Notes under the pieces: model-generated
The model's database searches: none
Seen by the model: the letters and a program-made list of their open reading frames with translations, nothing else
What the model was told of the DNA's origin: nothing
Part shown: one piece after another, positions 17,391 to 26,037 of the stretch
Numbering within the stretch: position 1 is the stretch's first letter
Layout of the letters: each line of letters opens with the position of its first letter
Assembly: GCF_025452235.1 (NCBI RefSeq)
Contig: NZ_CP104965.1
Location: 1,178,001 to 1,242,000 of the forward strand
Origin: Devosia neptuniae
GTDB lineage: Bacteria > Pseudomonadota > Alphaproteobacteria > Rhizobiales > Devosiaceae
Length of the DNA stretch: 64,000 nt
Reading direction: 5' to 3'
Program-made: the position numbers and the translations under genes

Positions 17391-18284
17391 ATGATCACCG
17401 TTTTCGGCTCAACAAATCTGGATCAGGTCGGCACGGTCAGCCGCCTGCCCAAGCCGGGCGAGACGGTTGCCGGCGGCACCTTCTCGATGGCGGCCGGCGG
17501 CAAGGGGGCCAATCAGGCCCTGGCGGCGCGGCGGGCTGGCGCCGAAGTGCGGCATTTTTCAGCAGTGGGCGCCGACGCCTTTGCCGAAATGGCGCTCGAA
17601 TTGCTCAAGGCGGATGGCGTCGATCTCAGCGATCTCAAAATTTCCAGCGGCCCGACCGGCATTGCCATGATCTTTGTCGACAGCCATGGCGAAAATGTCA
17701 TCGCCGTGCTGCCCGGCGCCAATGGCACGCTGACCCCGGCCGATGCCGACAAGGCGCTGGCCGGATTGGGCGATGGCGCGGTGTTGCTGCTGCAGCAGGA
17801 AATCCCCCAGGACGCGACCGAGCGGGCGCTGGACCTGGCGCGGGCGCAGAATGTCACCTCAATTCTCAACACCGCGCCCTTCCTCGACAGCACCAAGGCC
17901 ATCGCGCCCAAGGCCGCCATCCTGGTCGCCAACGAGACCGAATTTGGCCTGCTGACCGGTACGGGGATCGACCTGCTCGATGCCGCCATGCTGGAATGGT
18001 CGACCAGGCATGACCAGACGGTGATCGTGACGCTTGGCCCCGATGGGGCGAAAGCGGCAACGCGGACCGGCTTCATCCATGTGCCGGCCATGAAGGTCAA
18101 GCCGGTCGATACGGTGGGCGCCGGCGACACGTTCTGCGGCTATCTGGCGGCGGGGCTCGATAGCGGCCTGGATCTCGAAGCGGCCATGAAGCGCGCGGCG
18201 GTGGCGGCGAGTCTCGCCTGTCTCAAGCCCGGCGCACAGCCCGCCATTCCCTATGCGAGGGATGTCGCGGCGGCGCTGGGTTAG
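17391..18284 (+). CDS. rbsK: Ribokinase (PfkB family)
   Basis: 297 codons. It phosphorylates ribose or a similar sugar. The N-terminus ITVFGSTNLDQVGTVSRLPKPGET and AAGGKGANQALAARRAGAEV are the PfkB sugar-binding signature; VDTVGAGDTFCGYLAAGLD holds the anion hole and catalytic Asp. GGGAGG precedes the start. No ribose transporter is adjacent. A strong terminator follows. A ribokinase-like enzyme for another sugar or nucleoside cannot be excluded. Confidence 0.88.
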   Translation: MITVFGSTNLDQVGTVSRLPKPGETVAGGTFSMAAGGKGANQALAARRAGAEVRHFSAVGADAFAEMALELLKADGVDLSDLKISSGPTGIAMIFVDSHGENVIAVLPGANGTLTPADADKALAGLGDGAVLLLQQEIPQDATERALDLARAQNVTSILNTAPFLDSTKAIAPKAAILVANETEFGLLTGTGIDLLDAAMLEWSTRHDQTVIVTLGPDGAKAATRTGFIHVPAMKVKPVDTVGAGDTFCGYLAAGLDSGLDLEAAMKRAAVAASLACLKPGAQPAIPYARDVAAALG

Positions 18285-18324
18285 CCCACCGCATCTCCCA
18301 CACCGGCCCAAAGGGTCAAAAAAG

Positions 18325-18358
18325 AAAAAAGGCAGGCCCCTTGGGACCTGCCTTTTTG
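18325..18358. terminator. Bidirectional Rho-independent terminator (rbsK / infC)
   Basis: AGGCAGG and CCTGCCT arms (about 18331-18354) enclose CCCCTTGGGA. An A-run (AAAAAA) is on the left and TTTTTG on the right, so it can work for rbsK on the plus strand and infC on the minus strand. Confidence 0.85.
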
Positions 18359-18377
18359 CATTAGCTTGGCCGAGCGC

Positions 18378-18914
18378 TCACTTGGGCGCCAGCACCATGA
18401 CCATCTGGCGGCCTTCGGAACGGGGCTGGCTTTCGACCTTGGCCACGGGCTCCATCATGTCCTTGACCTTGATCAACAGCTGCATGCCCAGTTCCTGGTG
18501 CGCCATTTCGCGGCCACGGAAGCGCATGGTCACCTTGACCCGGTCGCCATCGTCGAGGAAGCGCTGGACGGCCTTCATCTTGGTCTCGTAGTCGTGCGTA
18601 TCGATATTGGGACGCAGCTGGACTTCCTTGACCTCGATCACCTTCTGCTTCTTGCGCGCCTCGGCAGCTTTTTTCTGCGCGGCATATTTGAAGCGGCCAA
18701 GATCGAGCATCTTGGCGACGGGGGGCTGGGCGTTCGGAGAAATCAGGACAAGGTCAAGGCCCTGCTCCTGCGCTTCTGCAAGAGCCGCACGGGTGTTGAC
18801 GATCCCGCGGTTTTCACCCTCGGCATCGATCAGCTGTACGTCGGGGCTGGCAATATCCTCGTTCGAGAGCGGCCCATCTTTCTGGGGCGCGACGGGTCTC
18901 ATGGGACGGCGAAT
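18378..18914 (-). CDS. infC: Translation initiation factor IF-3, probable ATT start
   Basis: 178 codons from an ATT codon at 18914. IF-3 checks the start codon and keeps subunits apart. Conserved: [20 protein letters not shown], the linker [14 protein letters not shown] and the C-domain [23 protein letters not shown] lies 8 bases before ATT, ideal spacing, and the protein then begins (M)RRP, as IF-3 in related bacteria does. The nearest ATGs (18902 and 18959) lack a ribosome site; 18959 would add 15 unrelated residues. AUU starts allow IF-3 to limit its own synthesis in E. coli. Confidence 0.9.
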   Translation of the reverse strand: MRRPMRPVAPQKDGPLSNEDIASPDVQLIDAEGENRGIVNTRAALAEAQEQGLDLVLISPNAQPPVAKMLDLGRFKYAAQKKAAEARKKQKVIEVKEVQLRPNIDTHDYETKMKAVQRFLDDGDRVKVTMRFRGREMAHQELGMQLLIKVKDMMEPVAKVESQPRSEGRQMVMVLAPK

Positions 18915-19064
18915 GGCAGGGATCCTTGTATTGTTAAGCCAAGTGGTGAAATCGGCCATAAAATCGTGTTAGCGGGAACATAAGTCAACTGGCAAACGGG
19001 GTATATTGCGCCCTGTTGCGTTGTTGAAACGCTTCCGCCCAGTCAATCGCAGAGTGCCGGCCTT

Positions 19065-19841
19065 ATGTCCACCATCAACGCTTTCTCCCTTGCAGTCGGT
19101 TCGGATGCTGCGCGCCGCGATATTGCGGTCGAACAGCGCCCCGGAACGGGTCCGGGCCTGTTCTGGCTGGGCGGTTTCCGCTCCGACATGACGGGCAGCA
19201 AGGCGATGGCGCTGGATGGTCTGGGCGCACAAAAGGGCCTTTGCGTGACGCGGTTCGATTATTCCGGCCACGGCGCCTCGGGCGGCGACTTCGACCACGG
19301 CACGATCAGCCGCTGGCTCGAAGAGGCCGAAGCGGTGTTTGCCACCACCAGTGGGCCGCAGATTATCGTTGGCTCATCCATGGGCGGCTGGCTGGCTTTG
19401 CTATTGGTGCAGGCCCTACGGCGCCGCGGCGACAATCGCTGCACGGGTCTGGTGCTGATTGCCCCGGCCGTGGACATGACGCGCGAATTGATGCTGCCCG
19501 GCTTTACCCCGGCCGAGCATGAAAGCCTGCAGAACCATGGCCATATCGACCAGCCCAGCCAATATTCCGACACTCCCTACCGCATCACCCGCGCGCTGAT
19601 CGAAGATGGGCAAAAGCACCTGCTATTCGGCAGCGTGATCGAAACGGGCTGTCCGGTGACCATATTGCAGGGCGGGCAGGACCCCGACGTGCCCCAGGCC
19701 CAGGCGATCAAGCTGGTGACCCATATCCTGCACGATCCGGTGACGCTGACCCTGATCCCCGATGGGGATCACCGGCTGAGCCGGGACGAGGATTTGGCAC
19801 GGCTGCGGGATGCGGTAATGCATCTGGTGGAGGGGATTTAG
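19065..19841 (+). CDS. Alpha/beta hydrolase
   Basis: 258 codons. The fold is indicated by FWLGGFRSDMTGSKA (oxyanion region), the nucleophile elbow IIVGSSMGGWLALL with Ser in GSSMG, the acid in LQGGQDPDVP and the catalytic His in PDGDHRLS. The substrate is unknown; carboxylesterase or peptidase-like activity is possible. It is divergent from infC, a common neighbourhood in this order. Confidence 0.85.
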   Translation: MSTINAFSLAVGSDAARRDIAVEQRPGTGPGLFWLGGFRSDMTGSKAMALDGLGAQKGLCVTRFDYSGHGASGGDFDHGTISRWLEEAEAVFATTSGPQIIVGSSMGGWLALLLVQALRRRGDNRCTGLVLIAPAVDMTRELMLPGFTPAEHESLQNHGHIDQPSQYSDTPYRITRALIEDGQKHLLFGSVIETGCPVTILQGGQDPDVPQAQAIKLVTHILHDPVTLTLIPDGDHRLSRDEDLARLRDAVMHLVEGI

Positions 19842-19873
19842 GCCCCGCGGATCGCACAATCCCATCCCACCCA

Positions 19874-19970
19874 CGATGTCATCCCGGCGCAGGCCGGGAT
19901 CCATGCTGAAGGTTCGCCGCACCAACTGAGTTCACAGCATGGATTCCGGCCTGCGCCGGAATGACCCTGT
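19874..19970. repeat. Intergenic inverted repeat, family B
   Basis: GTCATCCCGGCGCAGGCCGG at the left and CCGGCCTGCGCCGGAATGAC at the right, with CCATGCTGAA and CAGCATGGATT inside. The two ends are close to exact reverse complements. Confidence 0.85.
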
Positions 19971-19993
19971 GGAGGTGGTGGGAGCGAAGCAAA

Positions 19994-20650
19994 CTACCGC
20001 GTCTGCAGCTTGCTCTTCTGCATCCCATCGGCGTCAAAATTGTCCGGGCTCAGCCAGCGCTCATATTCGGCTCGCAGGGCCGGCCATTCATCGTCGATCA
20101 TGGAATACCAATCCGTGTCGCGGCTCTGGCCCTTGAAGATACGGTCTTTGCGGAACCGCCCCTCATATTGAAAGCCGAAGCGCTCGGCTGCCGCCTTCGA
20201 AGGCAGGTTGAGCGCGTTGCATTTCCATTCGAAGCGCCGATAGCCCAGATCGTCGAAGGCGTGGCGGGCGAACAGGAACAGCGCTTCGGTGGCCACCCGC
20301 GAACGGGCCATGGCCAGCCCCCAATAGACGCCGCCGATTTCGATGGAGGCATGCTCGGGGAAAATGCGCAGCCAGGCGTGTCGGCCAACGGCCCGCCCAC
20401 TGCTCCGGTCGATCACCGCCACCCAGGCCTGGTCGTCCAGCAGAAGCACGCGATCGATCCAGGCTTCGACATCAGCCTGGCTCTGCGGCGGATATTCAAA
20501 CAGCCAGCGATAGCGCTCGGGCGCGCCCTCGCCGATCGAGGCAGCAAACAGATCGGCGGTGTGGTGCAGATCAAGCGGCTCGAGCCTGGTATAACGGCCT
20601 TCAAGCACAATGCGTTCGGGCGCCGATTTCGCGGGCTGGGGCGCGCTCAT
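19994..20650 (-). CDS. GNAT-family acetyltransferase (RimJ/RimL type)
   Basis: 218 codons. Typical blocks are LEGRYTRLEPLDLHHTADLF, VGRHAWLRIFPEHASIEIGGVYW (beta4 edge), ATEALFLFARHAFDDLGYRRFEW and CNALNLPSKAAAERFGFQYEG, which match RimJ/RimL-like N-acetyltransferases. The target is unknown. Its start overlaps the stop of the preceding SDR-type gene by 4 bases, so they are coupled. Confidence 0.85.
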   Translation of the reverse strand: MSAPQPAKSAPERIVLEGRYTRLEPLDLHHTADLFAASIGEGAPERYRWLFEYPPQSQADVEAWIDRVLLLDDQAWVAVIDRSSGRAVGRHAWLRIFPEHASIEIGGVYWGLAMARSRVATEALFLFARHAFDDLGYRRFEWKCNALNLPSKAAAERFGFQYEGRFRKDRIFKGQSRDTDWYSMIDDEWPALRAEYERWLSPDNFDADGMQKSKLQTR

Positions 20651-21519
20651 GGTTGTTCACTCTCCAGAATTGCGGCAAGGCCGGTGCGATAATTGGGATA
20701 GAGCAGCTCGATTCCCAAAGCCCGCTTGATCGCGGCATTGGAGACGCGCTTATTGTCGGCGTAAAAGCTGCGCTGCATGGGGGTGAGGTCGGCCGTGTCG
20801 AAATCGATCGCGGGCGGCGGCTCCACGCCGAACAGCTTGGCCGCGTGGGTTACCAGGTCCTGCGGCGCCGCGGGTTCGTCATCGGCGAGATTAAAGGTAC
20901 CATCGAGGCGCTGCCGGGCGGCCAAGGCAGTGACCCGGCCGATATCGGCGACATGAATGCGGTTGAACACCTGATCGGGTTTGACGATGCGATGGGCAGT
21001 GCCGTCGCGCAGCTTGTCGAAAGCCGAGCGGCCGGGGCCGTAAATGCCGGCCAGCCGCAGGATGGTCAGCGGCACGCCGCGCCGTGCGGCATAATTGCGC
21101 CAGGCCTGTTCGGCCGACAGGCGGCGATCGCTGCGCTGATTGCGCGGCACGAGCGGGGCGGTTTCATCGATCCAATTACCGCCAAAATCGCCATAGACCC
21201 CGACCGTGGAATAATAGCAGAGCCATTGCAGGTTCTGTGCCGCTTCGAGATCAGCCCGGTGCTGCAGCAGCGCCGGATCGCCATCCGTACCGGGGGCGAT
21301 GGAGAGGATGAGGTGGCTGGCCTGCTGCAGGTCCGGACCCAGGGTAGGGCCGGGAGCCGTGCCGTCGAAGAGGTGGACATGATCGGCCGAGGCGGCGAGG
21401 GCATCAGCTTTTTCGGGCGTGCGCACAGTGCCTGAAATACTGATCCCGGGTTCGGCCGTCTTGAGGGCCAAAGCCGCTGCCTGGGAGGAAAAGCCCAAGC
21501 CGAAAAAGAAGGCGCGCAT
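20647..21519 (-). CDS. NAD(P)-binding SDR-type protein (YeeZ-like)
   Basis: 290 codons. The N-terminal MRAFFFGLGFSSQAAALAL is a Rossmann GxGxxS nucleotide site, followed by GTVRTPEKADAL. YYSTVGVYGDFGGNWIDET and LRLAGIYGPGRSAFDKL match extended/atypical SDR proteins of the YeeZ type. Substrate unknown. It lies between queG (1 base apart) and the GNAT gene in one run. Confidence 0.82.
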   Translation of the reverse strand: MRAFFFGLGFSSQAAALALKTAEPGISISGTVRTPEKADALAASADHVHLFDGTAPGPTLGPDLQQASHLILSIAPGTDGDPALLQHRADLEAAQNLQWLCYYSTVGVYGDFGGNWIDETAPLVPRNQRSDRRLSAEQAWRNYAARRGVPLTILRLAGIYGPGRSAFDKLRDGTAHRIVKPDQVFNRIHVADIGRVTALAARQRLDGTFNLADDEPAAPQDLVTHAAKLFGVEPPPAIDFDTADLTPMQRSFYADNKRVSNAAIKRALGIELLYPNYRTGLAAILESEQP

Positions 21520-22686
21520 TCACATATCCCCGGTCCATTCCGCTTGCACGCTCTTGTCGCTTTCGGCGGGCAAATAGTCCAGCCGCAAGCGCTCGCTCCG
21601 CTCCGGATCGAGTTTTCGCAGCGCCCAGATGGCAGCCCCGCGCACCAGCGGGTCCTCGGCATCGAGCCGCGCCTGGGCCAACGGCACCAGCGACAGATCG
21701 CCCGAATTGCCGATGGCGATCAGCACATTGCGCAGGAAGCGGCCATGGCCGATCCGTTTGACCGGGGAGCCAGCGAATAGAGCGCGGAACTGGGCATCGT
21801 CGAGCGCCGCGAGATCCGCCAGGGCGGGACGTTCAAGGTCTTCGCGGGCGCGCAGCTTGGCCTCGCGGCTGACGCTGGCAAATTTGTTCCAGGGGCAGAC
21901 GGCCAGGCAATCATCGCACCCATAGATGCGGTTGCCCATCGGCGCGCGGAACTCGACCGGAATGGGGCCCTTATGCTCGACCGAGAGATAGGCGAGGCAC
22001 CGCCGCGAATCGAGTTGGAACGGCGCAGGAAACGCCTTGGTCGGGCAGATATCGAGGCAGCGCGTGCAGGAGCCGCAGCTTTCGGCATGTGGCTTGTCTG
22101 CCGGCAATTCGGCCGCGGTGAAAATAGCCCCCAAAAACAGCCAGGAGCCGAATTCGCGGCTGACCAGAACCGTATGCTTGCCCTGCCAGCCCAGCCCCGC
22201 CGCCTCGGCCAAGGGCTTTTCCATGACGGGAGCGGTATCGACGAACACCTTCACATCGGCCCCGGCGCGGCGGGCAAGCAGGCCCGCCAGCTCCTTGAGC
22301 TTGCCCTTGATCAGCTCGTGATAATCGCGATTGCGGGCATAGACGGAAATGGAGCCGAGCGATTTTTCGCCCAGAATGGCGAGTGGGTCACTTTCGGGGC
22401 CATAATTCACGCCAAGCAGAATGATCGAGCGCACCTCAGGCCAGAGTTCGCTGGGGCTGGCGCGGCGAATGGCGGTCTCGGCCATCCAGTCCATATCGCC
22501 ATGCCAGCCAGCCTCCAGCGCCGCCTGCAGCTTTTGCGGCAAGTCGGGCCGCGCACTCGCCGGGGCGATGCCAAAGCTGTCAAAGCCCAACGCCGTGGCG
22601 CGGGCGCGCAGCTCGGCGATCAGTTTTTCGGCTGGCAATGTCGTTGCAGCACCCAATGAGACCTCATGGTGAGCTTGTCGAACCAC
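21520..22686 (-). CDS. queG: Epoxyqueuosine reductase
   Basis: About 378-388 codons. QueG is a cobalamin and 4Fe-4S enzyme that completes queuosine in tRNA. Seen: DTAPVMEKPLAEAAGLGWQGKHT, two Fe-S clusters (CGSCTRCLDICP and CDDCLAVCP) and a C-terminal HEAT-like part (DPLVRGAAIWALRKL). The start is unclear. The frame opens with GTG at 22686, reading V-VRQAHHE, which is family C repeat sequence. TTG at 22656 has GAGG five bases upstream, also inside the repeat, and TTG at 22638 is another option. The mature enzyme probably begins near LPAEKLIAEL. Confidence 0.93.
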   Translation of the reverse strand: MVRQAHHEVSLGAATTLPAEKLIAELRARATALGFDSFGIAPASARPDLPQKLQAALEAGWHGDMDWMAETAIRRASPSELWPEVRSIILLGVNYGPESDPLAILGEKSLGSISVYARNRDYHELIKGKLKELAGLLARRAGADVKVFVDTAPVMEKPLAEAAGLGWQGKHTVLVSREFGSWLFLGAIFTAAELPADKPHAESCGSCTRCLDICPTKAFPAPFQLDSRRCLAYLSVEHKGPIPVEFRAPMGNRIYGCDDCLAVCPWNKFASVSREAKLRAREDLERPALADLAALDDAQFRALFAGSPVKRIGHGRFLRNVLIAIGNSGDLSLVPLAQARLDAEDPLVRGAAIWALRKLDPERSERLRLDYLPAESDKSVQAEWTGDM

Positions 22687-22744
22687 GAGGTCGGGTCCTC
22701 CGATCTCGCCACGACCTCGTCCTTCGACGGGCTCAGGATGAGGT
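22657..22744. repeat. Intergenic repeat, family C (overlaps queG start)
   Basis: Contains GACCTCATGGTGAGCTTGTC at the left and CTTCGACGGGCTCAGGATGA at the right, in inverted orientation. Translated on the minus strand the left arm gives the VRQAHHE peptide at the open end of queG. Other copies are at 24459 and 43638. Confidence 0.75.
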
Positions 22745-22775
22745 CTACTGCATTATCGCACCCGGCGGCAAAGAC

Positions 22776-23453
22776 TCAGAAATCCAGATCCGCATAGCCC
22801 TTTTGCGGGGGCATGGAGACGACCCGGTCGTTGAGCAGGGTGCGGAAGGCGGGGCGGGATTTGATGCGGGAATACCAGTCGCGGGTTTCTCCCGCCTTGC
22901 CCCAATCGATATCGCCCAGATAATCGAGCGTGGACAGATGCGCCGCCAGAGCAAAATCGGCCAGGGTCATGATGTCGCCGGCCAGCCATGAGCGGGTGGC
23001 GAACAGCCAGTTGAAATAAAGCATGTGCTCGTTGAGGTTCGCCTTGGCCACCCGCAGCACGGCGGGGTCGGGGGTGGCGCCGCGCTGGTCGCGCTTGAAG
23101 ATTTTTTCCTCGAGCACATAGCGGGTCACTTCGTCATTGAGCTTGAAAATGACCCATTCGATCAGCCGCCACATTTCGGCGCGCGAGCCCGGATCGGGCG
23201 GGATCAGTCCGGCCACGATGGCGGGGGTATAGAGGTCTTCGATGGTGTGGATATTGGCCAGGATGCCGATCACCGCAATGTCATCTTCCCCCATGAAGAT
23301 GGGCAGCGTCGCGGCCGGATTGAGTTCGAGCAGTTCGGGCGTGCGCAGCCAGGGCTTGATCTCTTCCATATCGAGCGGAACGCCATATTCGGCGCACATC
23401 AGACGGATAATGCGGGAAGACGGATCCAGGGGATGATGGAGCAATGTCGGCAT
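22776..23453 (-). CDS. Glutathione S-transferase family protein
   Basis: 225 codons. An N-terminal thioredoxin-like half is seen (LLHHPLDPSSRIIRLMCAEYGV, LNPAATLPIFMGED), then an all-helical half with WLAGDIMTLADFALAAHLSTLDYLG, the conserved N-capping region of GSTs. ATG 23453 is chosen over TTG 23459. The acceptor substrate is unknown. It is divergent from uppP. Confidence 0.88.
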   Translation of the reverse strand: MPTLLHHPLDPSSRIIRLMCAEYGVPLDMEEIKPWLRTPELLELNPAATLPIFMGEDDIAVIGILANIHTIEDLYTPAIVAGLIPPDPGSRAEMWRLIEWVIFKLNDEVTRYVLEEKIFKRDQRGATPDPAVLRVAKANLNEHMLYFNWLFATRSWLAGDIMTLADFALAAHLSTLDYLGDIDWGKAGETRDWYSRIKSRPAFRTLLNDRVVSMPPQKGYADLDF

Positions 23454-23571
23454 GGGCAATTGCGCTCTTGTTGTTTTGGAGCCGTGTGTCCCGCCGCGGC
23501 TTGGCGCATGACGCGAACAGCGCTAGAGCTTTGCCGAGGGAGAGGCCCGTCGGAATGACTTAGGAGATCAA

Positions 23572-24384
23572 ATGAACGTCGATCAAGGTCTTTTTGTGCC
23601 GCTGATCCTTGGAATCCTCGAAGGCCTTACAGAATTCCTGCCTGTCAGTTCCACCGGCCACCTGCTGCTGGCCGGTCATTTTTTTGGCCTGAGCCAGCCG
23701 GCCACCTTCATCGTGCTGATCCAGCTGGGGGCAATCCTGGCCGTCATCACCGTCTATTTCGCCAAATTGGGCTTGTTGATCCGCGATGCGCTGACCGGCA
23801 AGGCCTATGCCTGGCGCTTTGCCATCGGGGTGATCCTGGCCTGTCTGCCCGCCATTATCGTGGGCGTGCTGGCGCGCGAATACATTCAGCAGGTGATCTA
23901 TGAATCCCCGATCACCATCTGCATCAGCCTGCTCATCGGCGGCATTGTCCTGCTCATTGTCGATCGCATGCCCAAGCAGGAAAAATACGACGATATCTAC
24001 CAGTTTCCCTGGCATCTGGCGCTGATTGTCGGGCTGTTCCAGATGCTCAGCCTCATTCCGGGCGTGTCGCGCTCGGGCTCCACCGTAGTGGGCGCCATGC
24101 TGTTTGGCGCGACCAAGCGCAGCGCGGCCGAATTCACCTTCTTCATCGCCCTGCCGATCATGGTGGGTGCCTTCGGCTATGACCTCTACAAGAGCCGCGA
24201 ACTGATCGACATGAGCCTGGGGCTCAACATCGCCATCGGCTTTGCCGCCTCGTTCGTCGTGGGCACCATCGTGGTCAAATACCTGCTCGGCTTTGTCACC
24301 AAGCACGGCTTTGCCCCCTTCGCCTGGTGGCGCATTGCCGTCGGCGCCGCAGGCCTGGTGGCAATCCTGGCGTTCGGGCGGTAG
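23572..24384 (+). CDS. uppP: Undecaprenyl-diphosphatase UppP/BacA
   Basis: 270 codons. This membrane enzyme recycles undecaprenyl pyrophosphate for cell-wall synthesis and can give bacitracin resistance. Both active-site motifs are present: EGLTEFLPVSSTGHL near residues 17-31 and PGVSRSGST near 164. Many hydrophobic helices follow. TAGGAGAT precedes the start. Confidence 0.96.
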   Translation: MNVDQGLFVPLILGILEGLTEFLPVSSTGHLLLAGHFFGLSQPATFIVLIQLGAILAVITVYFAKLGLLIRDALTGKAYAWRFAIGVILACLPAIIVGVLAREYIQQVIYESPITICISLLIGGIVLLIVDRMPKQEKYDDIYQFPWHLALIVGLFQMLSLIPGVSRSGSTVVGAMLFGATKRSAAEFTFFIALPIMVGAFGYDLYKSRELIDMSLGLNIAIGFAASFVVGTIVVKYLLGFVTKHGFAPFAWWRIAVGAAGLVAILAFGR

Positions 24385-24393
24385 CGGCTGGCA

Positions 24394-24540
24394 CGGTCGG
24401 CGCCCTCCCCCTCGAGGGGGAGGGAGGCGCAGAATGCTGCCATGTTGTAGGCGGCAAGCTCACCATGAGGTCTACTCGTAATGTACGGCCCAACAGTAGG
24501 CCGCCGCATCCTAAGCCTGTCAAAGGACGAGGTCGTGCCA
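24394..24540. repeat. Short family A palindrome followed by a family C repeat
   Basis: GCCCTCCCCCTCGAGGGGGAGGG (about 24400-24424) is a near-perfect palindrome. From about 24459 a family C copy reads AAGCTCACCATGAGGTCTAC at the left and CTGTCAAAGGACGAGGTCGTG at the right. It fills the gap between convergent uppP and the YgjP-type gene and may end both transcripts. Confidence 0.7.
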
Positions 24541-24546
24541 CTGGGC

Positions 24547-25290
24547 CTACCACCTACCCCCATAAGCCATCAACTGCCGTCCATGCGCCTTGAGCCACGC
24601 CCGGCCCCGCTCCATGTCGGGCAGCGTCCGCTTGACCGTCGCCCAGAACGCCGCCGAATGGTTCATTTCCACCAGATGGGCCACTTCATGGGCGGCCACG
24701 TAATCCAGCACGAAGGGCGGCGCCAGGATCAGGCGCCAATTGTAATTGATGTTCCCGCTCGATGAGCACGAGCCCCAGCGGCTCTTCTGTTCGCGCAGCT
24801 TGACCGCCTTGACCACGACGCCCAGCCGGGCGGCATGTATGGCGCTCTGGCGCACCAGATCGGCCTCCGCCTCGCTTTTGAGCCAGTCGGTCAGCCGCCG
24901 CGCCTGATGGGCCGCATCCCCCGGCACCAGCACAGCCGGCGCGCCGTCGATTTCGGCCAGTTCCACCCGCCCGCGCAGCTTGCCGGTCGCCACGATCCGG
25001 TGCTCCACCCCGCGCAGCGTCACCACTTCGCCATCGGTAAACGGCGTCGCCTCGGGCGCCCGCTTCAGCCGGGCCGCCAGCCAATTGTGCTGTCGGTGCA
25101 GGAAATTCTCGGCCTCGACCCATTTGCCATGCGGCGGCAGCGTCAACACCGGCCCGCCATTATGGGGAATCGACAGCCGATAGCTGCGCGCCCGCGCATG
25201 CACGCGGACGGTGACAATCACCGCCTGCCCGTCGATCTCGATCACGGTCGATGCCGGGATTTTCGGCTTTGACTTGAAAAAGAGGTTCAT
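24547..25290 (-). CDS. YgjP/SprT-like M48-family metallopeptidase (DUF45)
   Basis: 247 codons. The zinc-protease motif AAHEVAHLVEMNH (HExxH plus a third His) follows the DUF45 signature LREQKSRWGSCSSSGNINYNWRLILAPP. The N-terminal half has RARSYRLSIPHNGGPVLTLP, typical of YgjP-like proteins. ATG 25290 is chosen; 25296 is equally possible and an upstream frame to 25332 is unlikely. Substrates are unknown. Confidence 0.88.
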   Translation of the reverse strand: MNLFFKSKPKIPASTVIEIDGQAVIVTVRVHARARSYRLSIPHNGGPVLTLPPHGKWVEAENFLHRQHNWLAARLKRAPEATPFTDGEVVTLRGVEHRIVATGKLRGRVELAEIDGAPAVLVPGDAAHQARRLTDWLKSEAEADLVRQSAIHAARLGVVVKAVKLREQKSRWGSCSSSGNINYNWRLILAPPFVLDYVAAHEVAHLVEMNHSAAFWATVKRTLPDMERGRAWLKAHGRQLMAYGGRW

Positions 25291-25330
25291 GGTCATCCGG
25301 GAATCAGCAGAGCTGAGTATATCACGCCAC

Positions 25331-25356
25331 AAAAAAAGCGCCCCAAAGCGGGGCGC
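25331..25356 (-). terminator. Rho-independent terminator of the DUF2852 gene
   Basis: Stem GCGCCCC (25338-25344) / GGGGCGC (25350-25356), loop AAAGC, followed on the minus strand by seven T (25331-25337). Confidence 0.85.
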
Positions 25357-25412
25357 CAGTTGCCGTGTCGTTGGGAAACGACTGGCCTCAGGAGGGAGCT
25401 GTCGGCTGGGGA

Positions 25413-25892
25413 TTAGCCGTTATTGTTGCCCCAGCCATTGTTCGGATCATTGTTGGTCGGCTTGTTGTCGTCGGTATAGCCCTGGCGATTGCCGCGGCGT
25501 TCGTTCATGAAGCGGTCGAATTCTTCACGATCCTTGGCCTTGTTCAGGTTCGCCATATATTCGTGGAAGGCATCGATTTCGGCGTCGAGGCGGGCGCGTT
25601 CTTCTTCCAGGCGGCGCAGCTGTTCGGCACGATAGTCGTCAAAGGCGGCATTGCCGCTCGAATGGGCCGTGGAGGCAAAGCCATGGCGGCGGAACTGGCC
25701 CTTGTTGGACGAGCACCAGCTGCGGCCCTTGTTCCAATAGGCCTGGGCCTTTTCCGGCGAGCCGCCGAATTTTTCGCCCCAGATGATATAGGCGAGGACG
25801 GCGAGGCCCAGCGGCCAGAAGGCGATAAAGCCCACAACCATGAGTGCGATGGTCAGGGGCGAGAATTGCGGTTTGATGATTGCTGTGGTCAT
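25413..25892 (-). CDS. DUF2852 membrane protein
   Basis: 159 codons. One transmembrane segment near residues 13-38 (LTIALMVVGFIAFWPLGLAVLAYIIW) is followed by WGEKFGG and a long charged coiled region FDDYRAEQLRRLEEERARLDAEIDAFHEYM. The C-terminus is Asn/Gly-rich (NPNNGWGNNN type). This matches DUF2852, found mainly in alphaproteobacteria; function unknown. The start is at MTTAIIKPQFSP; the open upstream frame lacks support. Confidence 0.85.
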   Translation of the reverse strand: MTTAIIKPQFSPLTIALMVVGFIAFWPLGLAVLAYIIWGEKFGGSPEKAQAYWNKGRSWCSSNKGQFRRHGFASTAHSSGNAAFDDYRAEQLRRLEEERARLDAEIDAFHEYMANLNKAKDREEFDRFMNERRGNRQGYTDDNKPTNNDPNNGWGNNNG

Positions 25893-25976
25893 TTCGGTTT
25901 CATTCTCCCAGTCACGATGAGCATAACGTGGCCCCTCGAGGGACAGGATCAAGCATGTGCCTGCCGATTTTTGCCC

Positions 25977-26005
25977 TTGAAATGGAATTTGTGATCACCA
26001 TAAAG
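25977..26005 (+). promoter_or_regulatory. Candidate promoter of regB
   Basis: TTGAAA (25977-25982), 17-base spacer, ATAAAG (26000-26005), about 32 bases before the regB start. Confidence 0.45.
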
Positions 26006-26037
26006 CCGCGGTTTCCCCGGTCCGAAAGGCTGAAAAC

